Part shown: positions 1 to 14,377 of the stretch, one piece after another
Position numbering within the stretch: the stretch's first letter is position 1
How the letters are laid out: each line of letters opens with the position of its first letter
DNA from: Volvariella volvacea V23
Lineage: Eukaryota > Basidiomycota > Agaricomycetes > Agaricales > Pluteaceae
Reading direction: 5' to 3'
Length of the DNA: 64,000 bases
Assembly: GCA_000349905.1 (NCBI GenBank)
Contig: KB722736.1
Location: 1,357,139 to 1,421,138, forward strand
Position numbers and translations under genes: made by a program
The notes under the pieces: model-generated
What the model was told of the DNA's origin: nothing
The model's input: only the letters and a program-made list of their open reading frames with translations
Database searches by the model: none

Positions 1-617
1 CAACCTCTTATAGAACGTATACCTATCCCGAATGATGATTGCTGGTATTACTTCTATGCCCACTCCCCTGCATAAATTTCTTATTAAATTCCGCAGGTAC
101 GGATACAACTGTCGGACTCAGCGTAAAAAAGACCACGCTCAGAAGTTGAATGTAAGTTTCGCCTGTGTGTGTACCCGCGCAGTTGCTAATGCATAACTCT
201 CAGCATTTGGCTGCGCCAAAACCAAAAGTAAATTAGTACTTATGGGTACAGTTACCTTTCTGGATGAATTTGAGCAATGAACGCCGAACATTGAACACTA
301 AGCTTAATGGGGTCGTACAATGATGTATCAACGATATAGAGGCCCGGCCCTGTTGAAGCCATAGTACGAGTACTTCTCCACTGTACTTTGATATAAGGTT
401 TTTTGATTGTGTAGGCAATGACTATTCTCTACTTCATACCCTGGTTGAACAGCGCAGATAGACCTATTTAGGAAGAATTTGGTTTACCTCCGCATTTAAA
501 CCACCATACGGGAGCGCACGAGAATGGCCCTGTCACAACTCTGCTTGTCTAACCTCCTATTCTCAACTTGACCCGTTGGGCATCGGTTCTTCTGCAGGCA
601 ATCTGAATTGACAATAA
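1..617. other. upstream region without a recognised gene
   Basis: No coding segment in either strand resembles a known protein. The stretch is presumably the promoter of the glucoamylase that follows. One match to the CreA/Mig1 core (SYGGRG, reverse orientation, CTCCGC at 488-493) lies beside a TTTAAA tract. A degenerate hexamer of this kind also occurs by chance, so this is weak evidence. Confidence 0.4.
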
Positions 618-2921
<2,304 letters not shown>

Positions 2922-3075
2922 AATATAGAAGACAAATCTGGCCACGTCCTCGGGTTGTATAGTGATGCATTGTAGTCTAGTTCCTTGTTGTCCTCTAAGC
3001 GATAGCAGTACGCAGCATACCATGATCTGGCTGCGTGATAATAAATACAATGCCTGGCAGGATAAGCACAGCTCA

Positions 3076-3159
3076 ACGCGTCATCGGGGACTGGCCTGCG
3101 CGCAAATCTGTCAGCAACTGTCAGCAGCGCGTCGACAACGCGTCAATAATAAAACGCGT
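3076..3159. promoter_or_regulatory. three MCB elements upstream of RNR1
   Basis: Perfect ACGCGT hexamers stand at 3076-3081, 3138-3143 and 3154-3159, 170-260 bp before the RNR1 start. ACGCGT is the MluI cell-cycle box bound by MBF (Mbp1/Swi6 type) in yeasts, and RNR genes are classic MBF targets. Binding here is inferred. Confidence 0.7.
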
Positions 3160-3331
3160 TGACGGGCAAACACTAGCAAACACATGTTTGGCGCTTACTC
3201 AGGCCCATAAAATTACACAACACCCGCACCGCACGTTTCCTTCCTGCCAAATCCTTCCTCTCCTTCCATCCTTTCTTGTAATTCAGAAAGAAACTCCTTC
3301 GTCCCACCTGTAAATCTTTTGCCCTACAACT

Positions 3332-6300
3332 ATGGCATTCGTGTACAAAAGAGGTACAGTGCATCGTCTTTTCTGCCCTTGATCTCTTTGATTCACAATG
3401 GGCAGATGGGTATGTGATCAACATATTGACGCGTTAAACGCGTCGCTGACCGCGGTTTTCATATACATAACTCGACAGACGAAAGGAGCGAATTCAGTTT
3501 GACAAGGCGCGCACAACTTCACTTTGGGACTTACGTATCGTACTAACCGGTGTATTAGATCACGACAAGAATAGAGAAACTATGTTATGGTCTCGATATG
3601 AATCATGTCAACGTTATAGAGTGCGTTAGTCTAACGTCTTGGCAGTTAACCCATTAACCTTGGCGTAGGGTCACCCAAAAAGTCATTGCTGGCGTGTACC
3701 CGGGTGTAACTACAGTGGAACTAGATGTGAGTATCATGTTTGAGACCCCAGTGACCCACCTATAATGTCCATTTCAGAATCTGGCCGCAGAGACCGCTGC
3801 CTACTTGACCACCAAGCACCCTGATTATGCTGTACTTGCTGCTCGCATCGCAATCTCCAATCTTCACAAAGAAACCAAAAAGAGTTTTTCCCAAGTCATC
3901 AAAGATTTGTACAACTATGGTATGGATGCGTATCCTCGCTATTTTGCCTTGAACCAATTCTTCTTTCAGTAAATCCAAAGAATGGTCGTCCTGCTGGGAT
4001 GATTTCCCAAGAGACGTATGAAGTTGTGATGGCGAATGCTGAAACATTGGATTCTGCGATCATTTACAATCGAGATTTCACCTACAACTAGTACGTATCA
4101 CTTTCCCTCTTTCTTTTTTGGTCTAAGTGTTCTCCAGCTTCGGTTTTAAGACCCTTGAGCGTTCATACCTACTGCGTATCAATGGCAAAGTTGCTGAGCG
4201 TCCGCAGCATATGATCATGCGTGTGGCCGTAGGCATTCATGGAAAGGACATTGATCGTGCTATTGAATCCTACAACTTAATGTCCGAGCGGTATTTCACT
4301 CATGCCTCGCCCACCCTTTTCAATGCTGGCACTCCTCATCCTCAATTGAGTTCATGTTTCTTGGTCTGCATGAAGGACGATTCAATCGAAGGGATATATG
4401 ACACCCTGAAAAGCTGCGCGATGATCAGCAAAACGGCTGGTGGCATTGGTCTCAGTATTCATTGCATTCGTGCAACTGGGTGAGTTTTATAGTGGTAGAG
4501 GCGAAAAGAGATATTAACTTCCTTCGGTAGATCATACATTGCGGGCACGAACGGATACTCCAACGGCATAGTCCCTATGCTTCGTGCGTATGATGCGACG
4601 GCTCGATACGTAGATCAAGGTGGAAACAAGCGCCCTGGTGCATTCGCCATCTATCTTGAACCATGGCACTCTGACGTCTTCGAGTTCCTGGACCTCCGCA
4701 AGAATCACGGTAAAGAAGAACTTCGCGCGCGTGATCTTTTCTACGCTCTCTGGGTACCAGATCTCTTGTAGGCTGTTCTTCTGACACTAGTCAATGCAAC
4801 TCTAATACTCCATTTCCAGTATGAAGCGGGTAGAAGCCAATGAGGAGTGGTCCTTGTTCTGTCCGAATGAAGCTCCTGGTTTACATGAAGTCTGGGGAGA
4901 AGAATTCGAGTCATTGTACAAGAAGTATGAGGCAGAAGGTCGTGCACGAAAGTCTGTTCCTGCACAGAAGCTGTGGTATGCTATCCTCGAAACTCAGATT
5001 GAGACTGGTGGCCCGTTCATGGTTTACAAAGATTCTTCCAATGGTAAGTTCACCTGTTGCTTACTCAAGTTAAATAGCTCACACCACATAGCTAAATCCA
5101 ACCAGAAGAACCTGGGGACCATCAAGTCATCCAACCTGTGCACCGAAATCATTGAGTATTCCAGCCCCGACGAGACCGCCGTTTGCAATCTCGCCTCCTT
5201 GGCCCTTCCGACCTTCGTTTCAGGTGGCAAATTTGACTTCAAAAAGCTCCACTACGTCTCTAAGGTTGTCGCCTTCAATCTCAACCGCATTATCGACATC
5301 AATTACTACCCTGTACCGGAGGCACGTCGTTCCAACATGCGCCATCGCCCAATTGGTATCGGTGTTCAAGGCTTGGCCGATACGTTTATGGCCCTTAGGA
5401 TGCCATTTGACTCCCCTGCTGCTAAGCAATTGAACATACAAATATTCGAAACTATCTACCACGGCGCGCTTGAAGCCAGTGCTGAAATGGCGGAGAAGGA
5501 CGGGCCGTATGAGACTTGGGTTGGCAGTCCTGCACAGCAAGGTCAACTGCAGTACGATTTATGGGGTGTTACGCCCACCGATCTATGGGATTGGACGACC
5601 TTGAAGGAGAAGATCGCTCGTGTCGGTCTCAGAAACTCGCTTCTGACTGCTCCCATGCCTACCGCGTCTACCAGTCAAATCCTTGGGTTTAATGAATGCT
5701 TCGAACCATACACTAGGTGAGTTTAAGCGCCTTTAAGCACATACAACGGACTCATCTACCCTCAGCAACATTTATACCCGGCGAGTGCTTGCTGGTGAAT
5801 TCCAGGTTGTCTGCCCTTGGCTCCTTCGGGAGCTAGTGGACCTTGGACTTTGGGATGATACCATGAAGAACATGATCATTGCCCACAACGGTTCCATTCA
5901 AAACATTCCCAATATCCCTGCAGAAACTAAGCAGATTTATAAGACCGTATGGGAAATCTCCCAAAAGAAGGTGTTGGACCTTGCTGCTGATCGTGGCGCA
6001 TTCATCTGCCAAAGCCAGAGTTTGAATGTTCATTTACAAGCTCCTACTCTTGGCCAATTGACGAGCATGCACTTCTACGGCTGGAAGAAGGGTCTCAAGA
6101 CCGGGATGTACTACCTTCGCACAAGACCAGCAGCACAAGCTATTCAATTCACAGTTGATCAGAGCTTACTCAAGGACGCCAAGAAGCAAACAGCGGAAGC
6201 AAGAACTAGTCGAGTTCAACCCCCCATTTCTCCAGCAGTGTCCTCACCATCGGTTGCCCAACCTGCTGCTGTTACTGTCCCTGCCCCAGTCCCTGTTTCA

Positions 6301-6540
6301 ACCTTTACTGATGCGCCCACGACACCTGAACCAACAATATCTGCATCCTCTTCCGCTTCCTCACCAACACCACAAACTCCTGATTACCTCGAAGGACTGA
6401 GTGAGGTCACGCGCAAAGCGGCAGAGGCTGATCCTGAATTTGCGGCTGCTCTTCGTCGAGCAAAGGAGCGCGAGTTGGAAGAGGCGAGATTACAGTGCTC
6501 CTTGGAGAACAAGGAAGCTTGTCTGATGTGTTCGAGTTAA
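3332..6540 (+). CDS. RNR1: ribonucleoside-diphosphate reductase large subunit
   Basis: Class I ribonucleotide reductase alpha chain, which makes dNDPs for DNA synthesis in the cytosol with a small-subunit partner not in this window. 879 aa, close to yeast Rnr1. Exons: 3332-3353, 3406-3409 (4 nt), 3479-3506, 3559-3620, 3669-3726, 3778-3919, 3970-4090, 4138-4479, 4531-4767, 4820-5043, 5092-5716, 5766-6540. The N-terminal ATP-cone begins [15 protein letters not shown]. Catalytic Cys218, the Asn428/Cys430/Glu432 active-site trio, Cys445 and the C-terminal CLMCSS thiol-shuttle tail are all present. Between the core and that tail lies a Pro/Ser/Ala-rich linker of about 100 residues. Intron 3 (3507-3558) begins with GC instead of GT and has a perfect TACTAAC branch site at 3541-3547. 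MCB elements in the promoter and intron 2 suggest S-phase transcription. Confidence 0.96.
3429..3443. promoter_or_regulatory. paired MCB elements inside RNR1 intron 2
   Basis: Two perfect ACGCGT hexamers at 3429-3434 and 3438-3443, separated by three bases, lie within intron 2 (3410-3478). Together with the three upstream copies this makes five MCBs in about 370 bp. Confidence 0.65.
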
Positions 6541-6687
6541 GATGCCATCTGAGTGTCCTCGGCGATCTGTAGCTTTCTTTATTGTATGGTAGCCTTTCGT
6601 TGTTATGCCTTGTTCTTGTCTCGTGTATTCTACCTTGGATGCAATAGGATTAATGTGACAGTATCTTCTATGTGACATCTGTGACCA

Positions 6688-6693
6688 ACGCGT
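6688..6693. promoter_or_regulatory. MCB element upstream of the SNF5/SFH1-type gene
   Basis: A single ACGCGT lies 138 bp before the next start codon and 148 bp after the RNR1 stop. One copy alone is weak evidence, but the neighbouring gene is MCB-rich. Confidence 0.4.
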
Positions 6694-6830
6694 CCTCAAT
6701 CGCGACTTGAGCCACCCTGAAAGCGTAAGACGACCCTCACTCCAGCCATTCATCCAACCACCCCTGCTGTTGGTTGCAGTCTTACCCGAGCTAGAAGCCA
6801 CGGCCAGCGTTAATCTCAAGAGCCGCCACG

Positions 6831-8727
6831 ATGACCGACAGCTCCATGTCTTCCACCTCCACCTTCCCAGCAGCGAACACTTTTGGTAGTATGACGGACT
6901 ACCAGCTCCGCCAAACAATCTCACAACTTTCTACTGCTGCCGGAAATGCGGCCTACGCTTCTCCCACTCCCCAGACAGCACAGTCAAGAGGTATTGTTCA
7001 TTTCACTTTTCTTTGACCATATCCAACTCAGACAACTCGTAAGCCTATCTCAAAAATTTGCATACATGGACGACCACAACTACCCCACCCCCGAAAACGC
7101 CTGCTGCAGCAGCAAGGGCTACCCGTGCTCGCACCACTCGAACTGCGCCAATAGCGGCTGCTCCAGCAACCTATACTACACCAATCCAACCAGCGACTGT
7201 ACCCGTCCAACCTGTAGCCCCAGCCCCTCTCCCGAACCCACCAAGACCACCACTCCCAACTACGCCCCAAGCACTGCAGTCCACATATGCATCTAGAATG
7301 CGTACGGGGGTTTCGTTACTTATGCAACCTATCCTCGCATCCTCCTCAACTACCGCATCACGCACTGCGACACGAAGGGGAGGTGTAGTCAACTATGCAG
7401 ACCCAGGTTCCGGAGACGAGCTCCCCGATGCGGGAGCGTTGGATTCGGATGACTCTGACTTTGTCGCGAGTGGGGGTACACGGTCTGCAATAAGGCAGAG
7501 CAGATCACGCATGACGGCCGGGATGGGCGTTTTCAACTCGACCACTGGGGTATCTACGCCTGTGCCTCAAGCTCAACGGCAGCAGCAAGAAAAGACGGAG
7601 CTGGATCAGAGCTACTTGGGACAGATACCTCCAGCACGGTTCGTCAAGTCTAGGATCATAGTGCCCGTTCCACAGGACTACGTGTAAGTTAACCTTTTTA
7701 AATTTGTGCATCCAGTAGTGGTTCATACGATTGGACTAGTGCCCCTGAAGTTCTGGAACGGCAAGCGCAGCGGCGTGCCGCGCTGGTGCCCATACGTGTC
7801 GAGTTTGAGACGGATACGCACCGGATCAGGGATTGTTTTGTGTGGAATCTAAACGAGAACATTATAAAGCCAGAGCAATTTGCAAGAATATTTTGCAATG
7901 ATTTGGAGTTGCCAGCTCATCCTTGGGTAGAGACGGTTACGAACCAGATTCGTGCACAGTTGGAGGAACATGAAGGTGTTGCGTCGATGGAGTTGGGGCA
8001 GGATGGGGCAGAAGATGAGGACTCGATACCTGGGGATGATGAGATTCCGGAGTGTCGGGTTATTCTAAGTGTATGTCCCATAATTGCGCCTAATCACGTC
8101 CGTTGTCTTAACCGTGGGCCTATCGATGCAGATTGACGTGCAGATAGGGACCCATCATCTTATGGATCATATCGAGTGGGATCTCCTCTCACCTCTATCT
8201 CCAGAGGTTTTTGCGCAGAAACTGTGCATGGAGTTGGGTCTCGGAGGAGAGGCGGTTCCACTCGTTGCACATGCTGTCCATGAGGAACTCATAAAGCATA
8301 AGAAGGACGCGATCGAATGGGGCGTCATTGGTGGTGATAATGCTGTAGAAGACGCAACGGCCGGCGGAGACAAACCCAAGGATAAAAGCGGATCTGGCAT
8401 GATGAAAGATAAGACTGGTCTGGGTCTAGGATGGGGACGTGCGCCAAAGGACGGGCGAGGCCCTAAACCGCTAAGAAGTGTCTGGAAAGATTGGGTGGAA
8501 GCGGAGGAGTTCAGAACGAGATTCGAAGAGCTAACCGCGGAGGAAGTTGAAAGGAGAGAAATCGAAAGAGAACGAGCTAGTCGGTGTGTGTCCTTCCTTT
8601 TTTCCATGACCACTTGTGTCTTCCGTTGTCCCGAAAACTTTATTGTTTGCTCACTTGTGTTTTTCCCAGACGGTTGCGCAGAGAAACATCGAAATTCCAG
8701 AGTTCGACGAGAAGTAGACGACGATAG
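6831..8727 (+). CDS. SFH1: SNF5/SMARCB1-family chromatin remodelling subunit (SFH1-like)
   Basis: Core subunit of a SWI/SNF or RSC remodeller, nuclear. Five exons: 6831-6990, 7044-7683, 7716-8070, 8132-8583, 8670-8727; 554 aa. Two SNF5 repeats are visible. The first runs from PIRVEFETDTHRIRDCFVWN through the FARIFCNDLELP block, the second from IDVQIGTHHLMDHIEWDL through FAQKLCMELGL. Before them is the YASRMRTG segment typical of this family, after a Thr/Pro/Ala-rich disordered N-terminus. The tail is basic (RRLRRETSKFQSSTRSRRR). The size is nearer Sfh1 than full-length Snf5, so the SFH1 label is an inference. The 53-nt first intron uses the acceptor at 7043, because the nearer acceptor would bring a stop into frame. 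Confidence 0.85.
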
Positions 8728-11700
8728 ATGTAGGTTAGATTTTTTGATAATAATATCTGTACAGCAGAGCGATGTTCCACATTGCTTAAACCCACGGGGA
8801 ATATACATTTCCTCCCACCGATTCCGCCATTCATGTCCATGCACATCCCCGAGGGTACAAACGCTATAATTTATTGGAACAGGTTCGGACTCTTTTCGCG
8901 GCGGGGAGCGTGTTTCGAAGGCACCATTCCGCGAATAATCATATGCATATCGGTGAGCGTGGCATGGTTAATATATCGCAGCACACACTGCCATTCGCAC
9001 TCCTCCGCACAGTTAAGGTTGCTTGGGAAGTGGAAGATCGAACGCATGTTCGGGGCCAAAATTGATAACTTCCTACCCCAGGTTTATGAAGCACGCGCAA
9101 AAGCACCGATCAATTGCATGGTACGCGAACAGATGGCGACGAAATTCTCCTGGGCTTGCCCGGCCCGCTGGGGTCGTATCCTCTGTGTGACTAGTTTCTC
9201 CTTTCTAACTCGACTGCATCTGCTTGCACCATTCGAAAATTGAAGCCTACCAGGATATCGTGGCGCACCGTCTATTTTTGAAAGGCATCAGTGATCTGCC
9301 ACGCGCAGAGAGACAGACGCCTTATCCCCAACCTACCCAACAAAGCGCAATCCAACGGGCTGTAGCCTTGCTACGCTCTCGGCGGTTGCTCGCCCAGCAT
9401 TGATATTTATCAAGCCCTCGCAGTGTCTGCGCGAAATTAAACCCAAGGCCCACTAGCGCAGTTATGGGCGGTAGCTTTATCACGCCCTCCGAAGGAATTC
9501 ATCCCCGCAATTCGGACTCAGGTTTGTGCGTAAGCGCATTCATTAGCAGAATTCTGGCTCTTTCCCCACCCTCAACCTCACTGCAGACGTCATGTAACAT
9601 TTAGGGTTTGGATCGGCGCTTTCGTGTCTGTATACAGCAGGTGGAGTCTTCGCAGCCTGCATCGCATTGAATGCGGTCGAATGAGTGTGTTTGGAGTTGA
9701 GAGTGTGATCTACGCAATTTGAATTGAGCAAAGCTTCTGGAGGCTGTCCTATTGTATCCGGGATGATATGGCCAATTCCAAGGTGAAATAGGGTGCGTTG
9801 TATAACTTTGGATTCGCGTTTTACATTGTAATTGGCAGGTTGGCGGCCGATGCCCAACAATTGAATGATCCTAGGACGGGCCACACGCACACCGATAGGG
9901 CACTTGACGCTCGTCCGCCTCCATGGAAGCGCATGGGTTTAGCTGCTGTATCCGCCAGGCATAGCGTTCCACCCCATCATTCCTTGACTGCATCGTACGT
10001 GTTCCAGAGGTCGTGCATGTGCGTTATTCAATTTAACAGGCATGGTGCTGTGTTTTCTGGGACATAAGAGGGCTGTATCATGAAGCCCGACTCCAACTCC
10101 CGAGCTGATGCCTGTATCAAGCCAACCATGCGTTCGTAGGTATGACCGGGAACCGCCACCCAATATCCAGATAAAACCAAACCGCACAATTCGCGTGCAC
10201 ACAGGGAAAGTATTTTACTGAAATGGCAATTCCCCCTCACTCTGCACGTTGCTGGATAGACCGAGATTTGATCGTCTGCAACGTGCGGTTATTGCTCGTG
10301 GTCACGGAACGAGGTGCCGCCAGGCACTCAGGGTAGACATCCTTTGCCCCCTTTGGCAACTAGGGGGGTTAACCAAGTGATGGCGGCAAGACGGACTTGC
10401 ACGGACTCAACGATGATCCCGATAAGTTCGCTGATCCATGGTCGAGCCTGTACGCCGCGGTGCCTGGGTTGAATGTTAAAGGCCGGCGCTGTTTTAGGGG
10501 CGTTAGCGATAGCTGGTTTTGAGTCTGAGGACTGACCAGTCTTTTTTTTATCAGACATTCGAACTGGAGAGAATGTGGTGGGAGTGTTGGCAGCATATTA
10601 TTGGGTAAAAGTCACTGAATTTTCAGCGTTACGTGGGCATATACCCCGCTATCAAACCGCTTATCTTGAGAGAACAATGTGGTGCACTTTGACGACATTT
10701 GATTGGGAATGCATTATCTCCCGCAATCCAGGACGCTGGACACCGCATATGGCACTGTGAAACAATGCAAGCTGTCCATACTCCATAAATAGCGTCACGC
10801 TGGTAATCCTCCTGCTGCAGATGATTGGGTGCCGGGTGCCGCTCAGCATTGGCTGGACACGGAGAGCCGTCGAAGACGACTTTTAAAGTCAGCGTCCCCC
10901 ACTGCCTATGGGTGATCTCGGGGTTAACTTTGTGGCGTCCCCATCCAGGGCATTATAGTCGCAATCAAGCTTGCCGCTCCACGCCACACGTCCGTGTTAA
11001 TGAACGAGCTTGTCCGTAACCGCTCTACCCCACAAACACGTTGCGGTGGATTGCGCAACTGCATGATAAGGTATGCGAATCAACTTGGCGCGTCACGCGT
11101 TCGATTATGGGGTCGCGATATGTTGAGATGGTGCCGTCATAGTTGTAAGGTGATTTATATCAACCGATATTCATGCTAACAGCCCCTTGGCCTTATCTGT
11201 GCTTGCAAGTCGCTATCGTCGGAATGCGTATAGAAAGAATGATAGGAGTACGGTTTGCCATTTTTGTATATCATCCAATCTAATGAAAGGCTCTCCGCTG
11301 TGCAATTTGTCCGACAGATAACCAGTGGAGCTCCATTTTGGACATATTTGCACGTAGATATATATTTTGTCTTGTTCGGTTCCAGCTGAAATGAATGAGG
11401 GCGTGGCAGGAGCATTGCTGTGATAACATCTCCCAAAATACGATTTTTTGCACTTACCGCATGTTTATATTTTACTTTTGAGGTGTGTTCAATATTTGCC
11501 TCAGAGGACATCTTCCGAACTAGCGCGCGATACAGAACGAACATCCTCGTTGCAGTAACACCCCAGAAATGAATCAAAGGAGGCTGGGCCAAACTATGGC
11601 TCATGCGAAGTTACCCCGGATTGTCCATGCAATTCTCAAGTACCACTATAATTAACCAGCCTCAACCTGACGACGGTCCTTCAGCCTGATGATTTGATTG

Positions 11701-13736
11701 ACGCACTTCACTATGGAGAATTAGATGCCTGGGAAGTGCTTCAAATCAGCATCTTCCTTCCGTAGTTGTTCCAGGCGAAGAACTATTACGACGACCAAAG
11801 TTGTTGTGCAGGTCGGAGTCCGTTTACCCCGATTCCCCCGTTCTCGAGCTCTAGACCTGCTCAATAAGCTCAAGAACTACCCAAGGAGACGGACATAAGA
11901 TATTGGAAGGAGCGAAGCGGCCGAAGCGTCGGCTGGTGCCAGAGTAAGGTAATAATGGGATCGGAATAGGGTTCAGAGATACCATGCCGAGGCTCGTTTA
12001 GAGTGACCCAAGGCGCTGGCAAATACAAGGCCCCCTTGATTCAGTGTCAAAAGCCACGTTGAGCTGCTGTGCTTGTGGGTTTGGAATGAATCGATCCAAA
12101 TTTGCGTGCCAATCATTGTTGTGGACTGCACCCGTGTTTACTGTTGCAAGCGGCCAAACACGAAGCATGATATGCACTTCTTAGCTGTTCCCCGAGGACG
12201 AGTAGGTATCGAAGTCACTGGGAGTGACCTAGGTTCATGCTAGACAAACACGAGAGGACACAATTTAGGTCTAGTTTTCATATCGACTTGCGCTCACCAA
12301 GTCTTGTGTTTCCCGGAGTACCGTTTTGTACTCGAGGTCGCTGGAAAAAATCCCGCATATCAACACACGGATGCCCGATTCAGCATCAAATTTCTGAAAG
12401 CGAAGGACACGGCAGCATATCGGTGGTGCTAGGGTTCGGTACCGAACATCGAAGCCCGTATGCGATTTTGGATCTTTGGGGACGCGGTTGGTATCCGCGT
12501 TTGTAGCTTGGGCGCACTATTTCGTAGAATGTGACTGAAGTTGTGGCATTGCATTATGATCACGATAACAAAGATAAGATACGATTGCTCACAGGAGATA
12601 GTGGCATCCAGAGCTGGGCGTTGGTGGTGACTTGACAAAGCAACGACATGTGGATCGACATCATGCTGGACTATTTTGGAAATCGCGATGAACCCTTCAA
12701 TTTGGGCCTATCCCTGTCCACGGCTTCAATTCGCGGGACAAGACTGATATCGAATGCCCGTGCTTATCTCGCAGTGGGTAAGTTTGGCGCAGCCGTGTTT
12801 AATAGCTGAAAAACTTCGGCGAATTCGCGCTATTAGATGAGAATAACGAGGATCGTGTGTGAGTACGCCAGGACAACATGCAGCGGATTTTCGTGGTCCA
12901 ACCCCGCTTGTAACGACTTGAACGTGTGCGAAAGATCGGGCAGTTGTGGTTATTGAATCCAGAACCCATTTTGTGGACTGGATGACCACCAGGCAACAAC
13001 GCCTTTTCTCCATATATACACAAGGTGCCGGCGGGGATCTGCTTCACCGCACCACGGCGACGACTAATTGCTCTCACGAAGATCCTTGGCATCGAGCTAC
13101 AACCAGTAGTGCGGAGCTACGTGGTAGCAGCACTTTACTCTCATTCCACTGCTCCATCAAGCGGGACGGCCTGGGATCGTACTGGTGGAGCCCTATAAGG
13201 CAAGGTCGAGGCGGACTTGTCATGCCCAAGAGGGGATGAAGAAGCAAGAAATTTTTTAGAGAGGTGTGAACTACGGGTCGCACTGAATGCTTGGTGGGTG
13301 GTTCGTAAGGAAGCCTCCATACAACAGTGCTCTCAGGGTCTGATTTTCCTTCTGGAATTGCGAACGACACAGTGGAAGTTGCTCTCCTGGGTGTTGTGAG
13401 CACATCGATCAAAGGACGCGGCTCGAAACTTGGTCGTGTTGCGCCATTCGGTGATAAGAAATCCTCAGCCGAACACTCGAAGGATCGGGGATAGGAAAGT
13501 GGGAACTGGGGACCCAGGCAATGTAACCTTCGAGACTTTCAGAGCAGGATGTAGGTTGTTGTGCTATGAGGTGGGAACATCCATTGGTATGTCCATGCTG
13601 AACGACTCCACCATCGCAAAGTCGTGAGCGTTTCAGGCCGCTCCGATGCACAAATCCTGGTTCCCGTTTCATGAGACCTTCCCGTAGGCATGGACAAATG
13701 ACTACAGCATGACTCACGGCAGCACATCCTGTTGCT
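8728..13736. other. 5 kb without a recognisable gene
   Basis: Both strands carry only short open frames with no family motif I recognise. Some stretches between 11,600 and 13,700 read as protein-like segments broken by stops and frame changes. They may be decayed coding sequence, but I cannot name them. I found no terminal repeats, transposase or reverse-transcriptase motifs by eye. Confidence 0.5.
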
Positions 13737-14377
13737 TCACATCGCCTCGAGCCCTACAATTCCTAGTCTCGTACACAGACCCTTCAGCCTGCCCTCCAAC
13801 ACCTTGACGTCATCCATGGTCAGCTTCCCCGTCCCTTCACCATTCTCCGTCAGCAGTTCCTCTACGGCCTCCCGCTTCTTCCTCCCCTCGCCCACTTCTG
13901 CCTCGCCCTCCAATTCCAGGTGCTCTCTCGCGTGGGCTTCAGCCTCATGATCAACCGGTGCGATATCGGTAAACTGAATTTTAGCCAATTGCGCTGCGAT
14001 ATCTCTTGCATCCACAAGAATGCCATCCAAATCTCCTTGCCCACCCGCAGTAGCATCAGGAATCAGATTAAAGCGCCCAGCATGAGTAAGCCAAGACAAC
14101 AGCGCCGACGCGTATCCTCTCAACATCCCCAATCGCCTGCCAATGGGTACCCCAACGGCCTCGAAGCCTTGATCAAAGCCCTCCTGGACAGATGCCTCCT
14201 TTCCAGCAGTTATACCCTCCCGGTAGCCGGCCTGCGCAAATCCAGCGACACCTTATCAGGGACATGAAACACTTTGTTGAGCTGATCTCTTACATTTGTA
14301 AAGTCGTTTGATAGTTTAGACCACTCTGCTTCTGCCGTTGCGTCAGGACTGGGATCTTCGTCCCACACCGAGTCCAT
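13737..14377 (-). CDS. LTO1: LTO1/ORAOV1-like deca-GX3 (Yae1-domain) protein
   Basis: Partner of Yae1 in the adaptor that brings the cytosolic iron-sulfur assembly machinery to the ABC protein Rli1/ABCE1, needed for ribosome recycling and biogenesis. Two exons on the minus strand: 14377-14294 and 14231-13737; 192 aa. The diagnostic glycine-every-fourth-residue helix is clear at the start of exon 2: AGYREGITAGKEASVQEG, then FDQGFEAVGVPIGRRLG, then MLRGYAS. The start ATG gives MDSVWDED, an acidic N-terminus usual for this family. Only one intron (14232-14293) is present. The C-terminal half is Glu-rich and less conserved. Confidence 0.85.

Noticed and set aside
3354..3478. A single intron joining RNR1 exon 1 directly to 3479
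   Set aside because: It breaks the reading frame and loses the conserved Asp-Gly pair, so the 4-nt exon is preferred.
11176..11604. 142-codon open frame on the minus strand
   Set aside because: No ATG-proximal coding signal, no recognisable motif, and many equally long random frames occur in this stretch.
13217..13717. Overlapping frames on both strands near 13.4 kb
   Set aside because: They read as protein-like in several frames, but stops interrupt each and I cannot match any family.
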